A stretch of 64,000 nt of DNA, from the NCBI GenBank assembly GCA_959347315.1, contig OY365806.1:38033439-38097438 (forward strand), written 5' to 3'. Position numbers and translations under genes: made by a program. Each line of letters begins with the position of its first letter. Position 1 is the first letter of the stretch. This DNA comes from Bimastos eiseni (taxonomy: Eukaryota; Annelida; Clitellata; Crassiclitellata; Lumbricidae). The notes below the pieces were generated by a model. That model had not been told where the DNA came from, made no database searches, and saw only the letters and a list, made by a program, of their open reading frames with translations. Shown here piece after piece: positions 35,301-43,549 of this stretch.

Positions 35301-38253
35301 CATATCAGAATTTTGAATATAACAGAATGTGATTATGAAACTCTTTATGAAACTGATGTAGTTGTGAGCCTACCACAGGTGTGCACTGTGTGTGTATGTG
35401 TGTCACCAGTTCTTTCTTTATTTTCTTGGCCCCTCTGGTCACACCTTCAGTACACCCTGGTCAATCCTATAGGAAGTCAGCAGGAAGGATAAGTTTAATG
35501 GAAGAAGCACATGTTCAAAATTATATGCACTCCATACTGAGAATTGTTATGTGTTTGTTTGAACTTGAAAACTTGCAATGCATTAGATCAGAGGTTTTTA
35601 TCCGTTGTTCTGCACAACCCTTCAGTTTCATGGGCGTAGGCCAGAGGTTCCAGTACAGTTCAGTATAAAATTTAAAAACCACTAACTGGGTCCATCAGAG
35701 GATGAGTAGTGAGCAAAAATTTAAGTCATTCTTAAAATTATGTCTGTAAAGGTATTGTTGCATTTTGTATGTTGTTGACATGAATTTTCTGAAGTGCTAC
35801 TCTAAATCTAAATGTAAGTCTGAATCTGGTTTCCAGAGCGAGGAGGCAGAGCAGCTGCTAAGACAGATTGTTTTGAGGATGCAATAGCTAAGAAGTGAAG
35901 GATTGTATTGATTATGGTAGAAATTCTTGGAGAGGGGGCACATAATTTTTAAATTGAGAGCCTTTGGGGTGATAAGTGGCTGAGCCTGAGGTGGGTTCTA
36001 ATGGAGTAATTGGCGGTTTTGTTGGAGTAATTGAGAATTTGTGAAATTCAGATTGAAGTCTGTTCCCGAGTCTACGTGCGGTGTGGGTTATGAATGATCG
36101 GCTGGAGAAGCGTTGGCAAGTGGTGACTGGTGGGTGAAGGAGTGAGGAGGACGATTGGGTAGAGTGGGGTGGCTGGATGGTTAAGAGTTAGTGAATATTG
36201 AAATATTGTTGCCCTGAGTTGTTGGTTAGCAACAGGACTTTGAAGTGGTTGTGCACCAGCATATTCAGCCAGTGGCGTGAGTTAAGGATGGAAGAGCGTT
36301 GCGGTGATGCAACGACTCTGCTTGGGTGTGCTGGTGGTGACAGCCCGGCAGAGTGAATGTTGATTGAGTAGATGCTTAATATAGATGGATACGAAGTTGA
36401 GGAAAGTGAAATTTATTAGGGCTGTTAACGATTAATTTAATTTTAATAGTTAACTTTTGAAAAATTTGCAATTAATTAATTGTTAATTTTGATTAAATCA
36501 CAAAAATGTGTATATTTACATTTGTCAAACAAATTGATGACATTTCAATTAAAATTCTCAGTTACTGAATTTAGTTACATGCAGAAAATAACACGGGTGT
36601 TTTTTTTGCTCATATTGAAGTGTTGGATCTATGGTATGCAAACAATTTGTCGCAATGAACGTTATCAGCATTTTTGATATTTCCGTTAGCCAAAAATTGA
36701 AATCCAAAATGTTCATGTAATCAACCTGATATGTGTTTATATTTAATATCTCAATTACTATCCGCCGCCGTACTGCAATGTATACGGTTTATGTTGTTTC
36801 TTTCACACTTCCAGTACATGTTAATGATTAGCAGAATAATCGAAACAATTAATCGTTAAAAAATTTTATTCATTAAAATAAATTAACGATTAACCGATTA
36901 ATTAATCGTTAATTTCAGCAGCTCTAGAATTTATGTAACCAAGTTTAGAGTGGACGATGAAGGGAATGAGAGTTAATGCTGTTTAACAGTCAAACATGAA
37001 TTAGTCTAATTCGATGGAGGTCATGTATATGCTGGAAGCGAGAGGTTGGAGATATAACTGTAGAATGATAAATGTGGATTAAATGTGATGCCATGTCTTC
37101 ATTATTTAGATCTTCTTCTTTGTTGTTTCCATTGTTCTATATTTCAACACATATAGGCTATGCTATTTGATCCGTATGCAAAAAGCAGGGTTGGCTAGCG
37201 GGGCCTAGGCCCAGGCACAAGTGTGGAAAGGGCACAAATTTCAGAATGGAATAACTTATTATTCCATAAAATGCACTATTTTCAAAATGTGGGTTGCCAA
37301 ATTGATGCTACACACAGGGCTTAATTGGCTTGGCACAGAGCGCAAATATAGCTCGGTACGGCCCTGCTGAGAGATAAAGTGTAAGAATATGGAAGTTCCA
37401 AGATTCTCAATTGAATGTGTGAAATGCATTGGGTTCTCTGAGCACATGTTTAAGGTTTGTCACTACAGAAAGTTTGTAAACCACTACATTAGATGTTTAT
37501 AATTGCTGTGAGAAGTTCTTGAAAGGTGCTATAGCAATCGAGATACAAATGCATCAGCTACATGTTTCTTTGCTAGAGTCTAACTAAATCAAAATTCTAA
37601 GGTTGTGCTGCATCATTTCAGAACTCCTTGAAAGGTATGACAAACGACGAGCGTTTCTCAATGTGATCACTGGCAGAGGGAGCCACAGTCATCGAAAGGT
37701 GGCACGAATTAAACCTGCTGTGGAAGCATTTCTCGCACGTAACAACTATGAGTAAGTGCCAGTGATTTTATTAGAAGTTACCTTATCTAAACATCTGGAT
37801 ATTGTATATTTTCTTTGTTTGCATCAGTTGTGGTATTGCTGCATTCTGTCTAATCCCATTCACTTTTACCCAACACTGCACTTGCTGTTGGTCATGCATT
37901 CATAAGTAATAGGATTGACTGCTGCAGTGCCGCCATCTGTATGAACCTATCTGTCGTGCATTCAACAGATTGTATGTGTGCTGTGTAGGTACAAGTCAAG
38001 ATTTTGTGTTCTCCTACTAGAATTCGTTGTTACATGTTTGTTTAATCGCAAGAGTATTCGTGATGATAATTTTTTTAATCACAAAATTTATTGCAATGAT
38101 TATTTGTTAATCGCAAGATTAATGACAGTTTAACATTTAAATAATTGAATAGCAATATAGTATTTATGTGCTGGTAGTGTGAACTTTATGCTGTTTAGGT
38201 TCGTCGAATCCACTTGGGGTGTCCTGAAAGTGCGACTTCATATCGGATTCTAG
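17075..38253 (+). CDS. N4BP2: NEDD4-binding protein 2 orthologue, complete 15-exon gene
   Basis: Exons: 17075-17327, 21436-22555, 23719-23834, 24629-24717, 24972-25048, 25557-25919, 26757-28687, 29230-29361, 31473-31639, 32370-32494, 33032-33176, 34008-34246, 35175-35275, 37622-37751, 38199-38253. Together 5,043 bases, 1,680 residues, all phases consistent. Domains in order: CUE (about 57-98), P-loop kinase-like domain (GCPGSGKTT at 447-455, then ISADAFF and VIIDNTNTQAWEM), Gln-rich minisatellite (589-658), long acidic/Ser-rich exon with a CUE-like segment (about 1150-1190), another CUE-like segment (1436-1470), DUF1771 (about 1525-1583), Smr (DLHG 1597-1600, TGRG 1636-1639). The order and length match vertebrate N4BP2 (about 1,770 residues), known for NEDD4/ubiquitin binding, 5'-polynucleotide kinase and Smr-type nicking activity. 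An in-frame TAG at 17054 supports the chosen start. Confidence 0.93.
17364..17654. mobile_element. MITE with CTTCTGCGGCCGAA ends, N4BP2 intron 1
   Basis: CTTCTGCGGCCGAA at 17364 and its exact reverse complement at 17641-17654. The interior has repeats of type GACCCTCACGACGTCTAACC. The relatedness continues past 17690, suggesting a second partial copy there. Superfamily not assigned. Confidence 0.6.
17766..18340. mobile_element. hAT element, TAGAGCTGTACCGAT ends, 8-bp TSD
   Basis: TIRs TAGAGCTGTACCGAT and CTGTACAGCTCTT; TSD CAACGCAT (17758-17765) and CAATGCAT (18341-18348), 7/8. The subterminal parts are rich in TGCCGATTATT. 575 bp without transposase. Confidence 0.75.
19229..19579. mobile_element. 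hAT-like MITE, CAGGCCCA ends
   Basis: Left end CAGGCCCAACCTTAG, right end CTAACACTGGGCCTG; TSD GATATAGC and GATATAGT (7/8). 351 bp in N4BP2 intron 1. Confidence 0.65.
19753..20079. mobile_element. Second copy of the CTTCTGCGGCCGAA MITE family, inverted
   Basis: Ends CTTCGGCGGCCGAA and TTTGGCGGCAGAAG. It contains three ~31-bp direct repeats (19,901-19,980) built on GCATCGTGAGGGTCGATTAG, the reverse complement of those in the 17.36 kb copy. Confidence 0.6.
21436..22555 (+). CDS. N4BP2: N4BP2 exon 2, end of CUE domain, linker and P-loop
   Basis: Acceptor TTTTTTTAG. It continues the CUE domain as EEAIEQLLELFPS, then a long Ser/Pro-rich linker, and ends in the Walker A motif RGCPGSGKTTLAR. Donor GCCAG|GTTGGT splits the Arg codon. 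The frame stays open 76 bases into the intron. Confidence 0.9.
23221..23362 (-). mobile_element. LINE 3'-end fragment in N4BP2 intron 2
   Basis: The minus strand encodes MDEIHKKTRMNLEELRDATS then DRKTWRGL and ends in the same CAGCACAAGGTGACA, in reverse orientation to N4BP2. Confidence 0.8.
23580..23665. repeat. SINE-like tail (GTAAAGCGCCCTTGTAATGG)
   Basis: GTAAAGCGCCCTTGTAATGG through a TAATAATTATAATAATGATG tail is similar to 33,888-33,950 (GGCGCCCTTGTAGCGGTATG and a TTATTATTATTA tail). Probably a dispersed retroposon end. Confidence 0.45.
23719..23834 (+). CDS. N4BP2: N4BP2 exon 3, kinase-like domain
   Basis: Acceptor TTTTCCAG, donor CAAG|GTTGTT. It encodes EVQFSGLIISADAFFERNGK, then YKYNPAKIGDAHAQTKQQ. 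The Ser-Ala-Asp-Ala-Phe-Phe segment follows the P-loop as in N4BP2, N4BP2L1 and N4BP2L2. Confidence 0.9.
24629..24717 (+). CDS. N4BP2: N4BP2 exon 4, kinase-like domain
   Basis: Acceptor TTTGAAG, donor ATG|GTGAGT. It encodes ALFAVKKGVSPVIIDNTNTQ, then AWEMYSYVEM. VIIDNTN is the family hallmark segment. Confidence 0.92.
24972..25048 (+). CDS. N4BP2: N4BP2 exon 5, kinase-like domain
   Basis: Acceptor TTTGTAG, donor CCAA|GTAAGG. It encodes AVDYHYHIEVIEPDVSWRLK then ASQLA, matching the EV.I.EPD segment of the family. Confidence 0.9.
25557..25919 (+). CDS. N4BP2: N4BP2 exon 6, end of kinase-like domain plus Gln-rich repeat
   Basis: Acceptor TTTTTAG. The start, HTVHGVPADKVAAMVERYEH, is the family's HGV...M..RYEH segment. 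About seven degenerate 8-residue repeats of type LLMQPQQ follow, coded by a 24-bp minisatellite. The donor AA|GTACAA is weak but gives the right phase. No comparable Gln array is known to me in vertebrate N4BP2. Confidence 0.85.
25690..25858 (+). repeat. 24-bp coding minisatellite in N4BP2 exon 6
   Basis: About seven degenerate units built around CTGATGCAACCACAGCAA, each coding eight residues of LLMQPQQ type. The unit length is a multiple of three, so copy-number change keeps the frame. The opposite strand is open as a Val/Ala-rich frame, a by-product of the repeat. Confidence 0.85.
26018..26110. mobile_element. Fragment of a hAT-like end (TAGAGCTGTACC)
   Basis: TAGAGCTGTACCAATATGCA near 26,018 resembles the left end of the 17,766 element, followed by CCGATTATTTGA. 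I found no matching right end, so it is a truncated relic. Confidence 0.35.
26757..28687 (+). CDS. N4BP2: N4BP2 exon 7, large acidic/Ser-rich exon with a CUE-like segment
   Basis: Acceptor TTTTACAG, donor TGTG|GTGAGT; 1,931 bases. It starts with basic SARKRRLRQVKKQAAK, then a long Ser/Asp/Glu-rich, probably disordered region. Near residues 1150-1190, FLSSCFPTMTHDDLHYILHG then CGNDTDLTANILLDSG has the CUE spacing (FP, helix 2, Leu-Leu in helix 3). SFPSPVRISRLTELP near residue 1060 looks like a short linear motif. Confidence 0.9.
29230..29361 (+). CDS. N4BP2: N4BP2 exon 8
   Basis: Acceptor TATACAAG, donor ACAG|GTAGCA. It encodes LMPDSGLSVNLSFELAKQIY, then DSWMVTQKEMQTNPGNM. Phase 1 at both ends. 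Confidence 0.8.
29733..31195. mobile_element. 1,463-bp hAT foldback element, perfect 8-bp TSD
   Basis: CAGCGTTTCCC and GGGAAATGCTG ends; GTCTAAAA duplicated exactly at 29725-29732 and 31196-31203. The interior is largely an inverted repeat: TTTAACTGGGAGCTGGATTG-type units (30,060-30,200) recur as reverse complements at 30,435-30,530. No transposase. It occupies N4BP2 intron 8. Confidence 0.85.
31473..31639 (+). CDS. N4BP2: N4BP2 exon 9
   Basis: Acceptor GTAATGCAG. The end AGT|GTATGA was chosen because it gives phase 0. It encodes SSQMKASPVWMADTCDFLPT through DDNETFPALSPS. A hAT element begins 32 bases past this donor. Confidence 0.75.
31671..32109. mobile_element. hAT MITE, CAGCGGTTCTCAACC ends
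   Basis: TIRs CAGCGGTTCTCAACCTTT and GGTTGAGAGCCGCTG; TSD TTTTAGAA and CTTTAGAA (7/8). The ends resemble Charlie-type hAT elements. It begins 32 bases after N4BP2 exon 9. Confidence 0.8.
32370..32494 (+). CDS. N4BP2: N4BP2 exon 10, start of the C-terminal CUE-like segment
   Basis: Acceptor TTCTGCAG, donor CTGG|GTAAAC. It encodes RPMKTPEPKANNLSTKIKRY, then QLAERYPMINATILDEIYEA. The Tyr-Pro (for Phe-Pro) and helix pattern resemble a CUE half, completed in the next exon. Confidence 0.8.
33032..33176 (+). CDS. N4BP2: N4BP2 exon 11
   Basis: Acceptor TTTTGCAG, donor CAG|GTAACT. It encodes FSYDITVKTIACCPELIAPP, then charged KKKAEELELQLIERAIEESV, a likely coiled or helical linker. Confidence 0.8.
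33888..33950. repeat. SINE-like tail, second copy
   Basis: Matches the 23,580 segment in order and ends in a TTATTATTAT tract. It lies in intron 11 of N4BP2, just before exon 12. Confidence 0.4.
34008..34246 (+). CDS. N4BP2: N4BP2 exon 12, DUF1771
   Basis: Acceptor TATTTAG, donor ACAG|GTGGAA. It encodes YEDIMSEACRFFNRYQDNLQ, then KAQDAHCKKLHPVAMHYSEE, the charged helical DUF1771 domain found just before Smr domains. Confidence 0.9.
35175..35275 (+). CDS. N4BP2: N4BP2 exon 13, start of Smr domain
   Basis: Acceptor GTTGACAG, donor GATG|GTACGT. It encodes ESIDLHGFSVREALCLLQQS. DLHG is the N-terminal signature of Smr domains. Confidence 0.92.
35586..35740. mobile_element. Relic related to the 39,021 hAT element
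   Basis: AGAGGTTTTTATCCGTTGTT followed by AACCCTTCAG and later AGGATGAGTAGTGAGC recall the order of blocks in the 39,021-39,411 element. Ends and TSD are not clear. Confidence 0.3.
36417..36926. mobile_element. hAT MITE, TAGGGCTGTTAACGATTAA ends
   Basis: TIRs TAGGGCTGTTAACGATTAAT and TTAATTTCAGCAGCTCTA; TSD AAATTTAT and GAATTTAT (7/8). The subterminal parts are ATTAATCG-rich. In N4BP2 intron 13. Confidence 0.75.
37195..37368. mobile_element. Possible hAT-like MITE, weak
   Basis: CAGGGTTGGCTAGCGGGGCC and GCTCGGTACGGCCCTG could be diverged inverted ends. The flanking 8-mers do not match, so this is tentative. Confidence 0.25.
37622..37751 (+). CDS. N4BP2: N4BP2 exon 14, Smr core
   Basis: Acceptor CATTTCAG, donor ATGA|GTAAGT. 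It encodes FLNVITGRGSHSHRKVARIK, then PAVEAFLARNNY. TGRG is the second Smr signature. Confidence 0.92.
38199..38253 (+). CDS. N4BP2: N4BP2 exon 15, last 18 codons
   Basis: Acceptor CTGTTTAG. It encodes FVESTWGVLKVRLHIGF and TAG at 38251-38253, completing the last strand of the Smr fold. AATAAA follows at 38291, a likely poly(A) signal. Confidence 0.85.
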
Positions 38254-38290
38254 AGTGGAGCATTTCCTTTGTCATTTTCAAGTGCCTTTC

Positions 38291-38296
38291 AATAAA
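38291..38296 (+). promoter_or_regulatory. Poly(A) signal of N4BP2
   Basis: AATAAA 38 bases after the stop codon. Longer 3' UTR forms cannot be excluded. Confidence 0.55.
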
Positions 38297-38611
38297 CAGT
38301 TGATCCATTCTGTTATATATAAGGCTGTGAAAATTTTCTTTTGCCATGGTCCTGTCCCCTACTAGAATTCATTGTTACATGTTTGCCATAATGAGATCTA
38401 GATTTTCTCTGCAATTTTGATATATTGTTTTTAAAACAGGCATGAATTAATGTTTTGTGTTGGTAAGAATTTTGTTGAGTAAGTATAGATTATGTAGTGT
38501 CATTGGGAATCTTCAAAGGCTGTTTAGTTTTGTTGATACATTGGATACTGTGGGCAGACACACAAAGTCAAGGAAAATATAATCATGTATATTTTTTTTA
38601 TCCTGAAATTT

Positions 38612-38808
38612 TATATCTCGCTTTTTCCAACATTTTTTTTGCTCAGAAGTGCACACGCCTCGACGACGCAATTGCAGTTTTACTGCAGAGCAATTGTACA
38701 CAAAGGTCCCTACACAGTGACTCCTCGGACGAGGGTCAAATTCGCTCACTCAGCACACACTGAGTGTTATGGGCTAATCAATCAGCCACCATGCCACATA
38801 TGGCTTTT
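38612..38808 (-). mobile_element. tRNA-derived SINE, second copy
   Basis: A-box-like TGGCTGATTGATTAGCCC and B-box-like GCGAATTTGACCCTCGTC, then GTAGGGACCTTTGTGTACAA and GTGCACTTCTGAGCAAAAA, matching the 15.7 kb copy. It lies downstream of N4BP2. Confidence 0.7.
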
Positions 38809-38829
38809 GCTTAGATGGTTGACTGTGAG

Positions 38830-40036
38830 TGGAATTAACCAGGCTGTATAATGGAAAATAACCTAGTACCCACTAAGCATTTTCCCACCACTTAACTGAC
38901 TGCCTAGTGTAGTGGTCAGCAAATAACTACAGACTGTTGCATTAATTGCTGTGGTCTTGTTTGGACCTCGTCCAAAAATTCATCATGTCAAGACGACGCT
39001 TCCCAGAGGTCTCTATAGAGCAGTGGTTTTCATTTAGGGTTTCATGACCCTTAGGTTCCACGGGCATCAGTAAAGGGCTCCATTTCAGTTTGAAATAAAA
39101 TTCATAAAGCACCATTTGAATTCACAGAAGGATCAGTAATGACTAATAGCAGAATTCTTCACAACTGTTAGTCATTCTTGCTAGACATGACTCTAAGCTT
39201 ATTGTGTAGGATGTTTTCAAAAGTATTATAACGACCTGCAGCACAGCTGCAAATAAGTGATATTCTAAATTCAAAATCTAATGTTAAGCCCAATAGTAAA
39301 AGTTACAAGTACATCTATTTCTTGAAAAATTGGATCTTGAATGGCATTAGGTATTGCGAACAAATTAGTCACTTGTGTAAGTTTTTGTCATGACAGACAA
39401 TTTGAAAACTGCTATAGATAGAGGTTTGTAAACAAGGGGCTGCCTTGTACCTATGATGTAACAACTTTATGGAAATATTTATCAGTGTACTGTTTGCAAG
39501 ACCTATTAGCTGGTTAGCGTGAAGGTTTGCAGACCACTTAACTGACAATTAATTTATGCAAATGATACTTCTGTATTGAATGATTGAAAGGTGAACTTTT
39601 CTCGATATTGATAAAGTGCTCTTGTCTTTGACTGAGTTAATGATCATCATTTTGAGTTGTGAGTGCTTCTGGATAATTTTCTTCAATGGTGATAGATATA
39701 ATTTATAATGAATGAATTAATTGCAATTGAAAATGAATATGTGAAGCTCAGCGATTGTTACTAAACTCTGTCATTAAGCGATGGTTGTAGATGGTTGTTG
39801 TATTTGCACTCTTTGACTGGTGCATGTTTTTTGGGTTGCACTTTATCATCAGTATTTATACATGTGTGGCTATTGTTTTCAAGGTGATTTTAGGTCTTTT
39901 TGGATCGATATCATGGCAGCAATGTATTACTACTGACAGCAATCATTTTATGTTTTCAGTTTGCATTCTGGAATGTAGGATGTTGAATTTTGTTTTAATT
40001 TGTTGCATATATTGTCATGTCCTCTTCACCCTCCAT
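38830..40036. other. Intergenic stretch downstream of N4BP2
   Basis: Apart from the hAT MITE at 39,021 I see only AT-rich sequence without convincing coding exons or RNA genes. Confidence 0.5.
39021..39411. mobile_element. hAT MITE, CAGTGGTTTTCA ends
   Basis: TIRs CAGTGGTTTTCATTT and AATTTGAAAACTG; TSD CTATAGAG and CTATAGAT (7/8). 391 bp, non-coding. Confidence 0.7.
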
Positions 40037-40191
40037 CAGAGGCGACGATCTCGTTCGAGAGGTGCGGCGACACACAATAAGAGGGGTAAGAAATGTGGGG
40101 GGGGGGGGGCAAGCGTATAACGTGTTTCCTCTCTGTAAAAGGTGGGAGGGAGGCAATAGTCCCCCTCGATCTCTCTGGATCACCGCCTCTG
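40037..40191. mobile_element. Short hAT MITE, CAGAGGCGACGATC ends
   Basis: TIRs CAGAGGCGACGATCTC and GGATCACCGCCTCTG; TSD CCCTCCAT and CCCTCCAC (7/8). 155 bp, with a G13 run inside. Confidence 0.75.
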
Positions 40192-40943
40192 CCCTCCACC
40201 GCCTTTTCTCACTCGTACTCCTCCACATCACCTACAAGAGTAGGTGATGTGGTTGAACTTTCTCCTCTTCCCTCACTCTCCGATCATCACCGTTTATAAA
40301 TCCATTTGATAATTGTTAATTATCTCGTCCTGTTTCTTGCTATTCCGTTCCCAGAGCAGTAGCAGGAGGAAGAGGAGGAGGAGGACTCCTTTTAAAAGTA
40401 CTTTGTCTCTTTCAATCACACACAATATATAATTATGAGACATGTGTGGTCCAAGGTTTGAGGTTGGGAGCTTTGTTCATCCGGCCCTCCTCTGCAGAAC
40501 CACCACTGGTCCTAATTAAGATGTATTCGGTAGGCCAATGCGGACCAATTTGCCGAATAAGTAAGTATATGCTGGCCAGTTGGACCAGTTTCATATTTGT
40601 CATTTCGTTCGCCAACTTCGCCCTCACAACCGATCTTCGCAGTTGGTGGAGCCCTGGATGGGGTCAGTCTTTCAACCTCCCTAATCGTTCTTTGGCCCAT
40701 CTTTTGCCCTACGGACCGTCGGTAAGCCCGCACTGTTTACGTGTTGCGCACGTGGTCGGTAGATGGCGCATATGGCGAGGCAGAAACTGGCTCTCGTGGG
40801 TGTCTACTTCACTTCGGCCTTAGCGATGCACAATCGCGTCTACTTACACAGTCTGTCTGTTTGTCCGCCCGCTGCCTCGTTGGCCTGCTGCAGGTGTTAC
40901 GAAGTGTAGAGTATACCTCTGAATATAGCATCTTCTAAAACAG

Positions 40944-41105
40944 TATATCCGCGTTAAAAATGGACCAACAGCGGCGTCGCCGTTGAAGGACACGCCAGAA
41001 GAAAAGGATGAAGTCGTGAACAATGCGGAAGAGAAGAGGCTCTACAGCCAAGTGTACACCTTTCAGTTTCTGAATAAAAGGAATAGGCCTACATTACGAA
41101 GATAA
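40944..41105 (+). CDS. Candidate 3'-terminal coding exon, unrecognised
   Basis: After CTAAAACAG an open frame of 53 codons runs to TAA at 41103. It reads IRVKNGPTAASPLKDTPEEK, then DEVVNNAEEKRLYSQVYTFQ and FLNKRNRPTLRR: a natural-looking hydrophilic protein end. AATAAA follows at 41174-41179. No upstream exon was identified with confidence (GC-richer sequence at 40.45-40.9 kb is a possible source), and the acceptor lacks a good pyrimidine tract. Function unknown. Confidence 0.35.
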   Translation, partial: YIRVKNGPTAASPLKDTPEEKDEVVNNAEEKRLYSQVYTFQFLNKRNRPTLRR

Positions 41106-41641
41106 GCGGACCTGTACAATATATATACCTAGCATTTCTGGTCTTGGGTTTTTATTGCAGCATAGATTCATAAAATAAAGGCATACTCATTTTCAACTAT
41201 GCGTTATACCTGTAAATTATTATCCCCTGGGTGTAGAAATGGTTTATTCGCTGGATAGGTTTACTTTATGCCGGTATATTTCATCCTGGGGTTGGTTTTG
41301 GGACGGGTTGAATATCATGGCACACCGGCAACCCGGCATAATATTCTGCTTGGGTATAGGCCTACCATGAGGTCGTTGACTCATTGGGGGTATACAACCT
41401 AAGCGAAACCGAGATATACATATCGATAGATAGTGCATACGGTTTCACTGTACTCCAGCTCAGGTTGTTGGCTGCTGTAAACCGCAGGCTAAGCGTGACG
41501 CATTCAGCAAATAATATAGGCCTACCTACAACAGCTGAAATCTCCAGTATGACAAAGAAGTTCTTCCCAAGCCGAAAAAGCCCCCATAAGTTATTCTGGC
41601 TTCTATAGCGCTTACCAAGCTCGAAGTTATATAGACACTAT

Positions 41642-41799
41642 CAGAGGCGTCCACATAAGGGGGGTCCGGAGGCAAATACCTCAAATTTCAAGTAGGAGGA
41701 TTATTTTCTTAGTCTTAGGGGGTAATATCTTGCCTTCCTACGTCCTAACACAGAGGACCGGGTTTTGCATCCATCACTCAGTGGGGATTGACGCCTCTG
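41642..41799. mobile_element. Short hAT MITE, CAGAGGCGTCC ends
   Basis: TIRs CAGAGGCGTCCACAT and GATTGACGCCTCTG; TSD GACACTAT and GACGCTAT (7/8). 158 bp, inverted relative of the 9,949 copy. Confidence 0.75.
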
Positions 41800-42433
41800 G
41801 ACGCTATGCTTCGTGTACAGTGAAGCTCCTAACAAGAATGTGTGGCCATTAAGAATCGACGACTAAATTAATCGCATACTTAAAACTACTAAAGCGCCAC
41901 ATAAAGCTAAGCGCGTCTAGCGATTCCGTGGCGGAGCGTGTAGGCTATGGGGCTCATGTGCGTATATGCTCACACCGGTGCAGGATCCATTGTTCGACCT
42001 GGACAATGGATTTTAATAGATTAATTAAGGTCAACTCTAAATCCACCTCTACCCAGCAGATGTCTTACAGCTGTTCGCTGGATAATATAAATCGATCACT
42101 TATGTGATTCAATCATGTCAATAGCCGAAGATTGGTTGATGCACTCTTAGGCCTATGGGCGAGTATAACTAAATTAAAAAACACGACGATATAGAAGTAG
42201 GGCCTACATGTATCTCCTTATTCTCCTATTCAGTAGCAACGCCATGTATACTGTCAAACAGGCATACTGGCAGGCAGGCAGGTTTACGACAGCGGGGTAG
42301 AGGCAGGTGAAAAGCTGGCGAGGATGAAGGTCGAGAAGGAGGCTGACGAGGATGATTAGCCTTGGAAGATAGGAAGGAGAAAGGGAGAAAGGGAGAGAGC
42401 CGAGAAAGGATGGAGACGAGTCAATCATGTACT

Positions 42434-42577
42434 CAGAGGCGCTGATCTTGTTTGACAGGTAGGCGGGGGCACCCAATGAGAGGGTAAGAAAATGTGGGGG
42501 GACAAACGTACAATTTCATCCCCTTTATAAAAGGAGGAGGACTTGTCCACCTCTTTCCCCCGGGATCGCAGCTTCTG
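42434..42577. mobile_element. Short hAT MITE, CAGAGGCGCTGATC ends
   Basis: TIRs CAGAGGCGCTGATC and GGATCGCAGCTTCTG; TSD CATGTACT and CATGTGCT (7/8). 144 bp, clearly related to the 40,037 copy (shared GAGAGGGTAAGAAA block). Confidence 0.75.
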
Positions 42578-42585
42578 CATGTGCT

Positions 42586-43549
42586 GGCTCTCTTATGACT
42601 ATATATAATATATGACTCATAATGGCTGTCAGAAATGTTGGTAGCCAAAGCAGTGCACATTGGATTTGAATGGATTTCTAAGAAAGCAATATTGCCTATA
42701 TATATTGTATATATATTATATATATAATATATATATAGAAATTATATATATATATATGGCCTACAATACAATTGTGGCGTTCTGCCGCCCGAGCGCCTGC
42801 CTAGCTCTCGGACGGTGTCGACTCCAGCTGGCTGACACGTCTGGAGTCGCCCGAGTCACTTCCTCATCAAATCTCAATGCCAAATGGTTGCTCTCTATAT
42901 CTACCATGATGTTCGCTCTCACCAGTAAAGATTAGGAATGGGCCTCTTCTCCAAGAAAGGTAACACTGTTTGAATTAGTCATGAGGTCTGACTCTGCCTA
43001 TTCCACGGTCGCCGGATGGGCAACGTTCTGAGGATTGCCGTACTCAAAACAGGGTTCATAATCATATCGGCAGGAGTCTTCCTCGCCTTGCATACCTTCC
43101 AAGCTACTAGCCTCTTCTTCATCTCTACCTGATGTCGTACAATTCAGCATCTTGTGACTCTGAAACTATCGCCCATAAGGGACACCAAACGTTCTCTTAA
43201 GTTACGAGGTTCAGATATACTTGAGACAAGTCCATAGGCCATATCGGCCTAAACAATTATCGGCAGCAATATTCAACGTCTTGTACTCCTAGATATTATT
43301 GTTCTCAACTCTTTAAACTCTTAGTCATGTCATCTCAGACACTTATCTATCACGCCTTCTGCTCATCACGTATCTCTCGGTCTATTTCCGTGTATGGCAT
43401 AACGGCCGCACACGTATATTTTATCATGCACCACAATTGACGGAGTAAGTTTCCGTCCTCTGTGTTGGCAGTTACCCACCAACACTGATATATTCTGCTT
43501 CGATAAAAATGACTAACATGGTATTCACGGACTCTGATAGTGAAGGTCT
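42586..43549. other. Non-coding stretch, AT repeat and unique sequence
   Basis: Contains an interrupted AT block (42,696-42,760) and otherwise no gene that I can support. Confidence 0.4.

Noticed and set aside
40446..40823. 125-residue plus-strand frame
   Set aside because: It is overlapped by similar frames on the other strand and has no recognisable motif; likely chance in GC-richer DNA.
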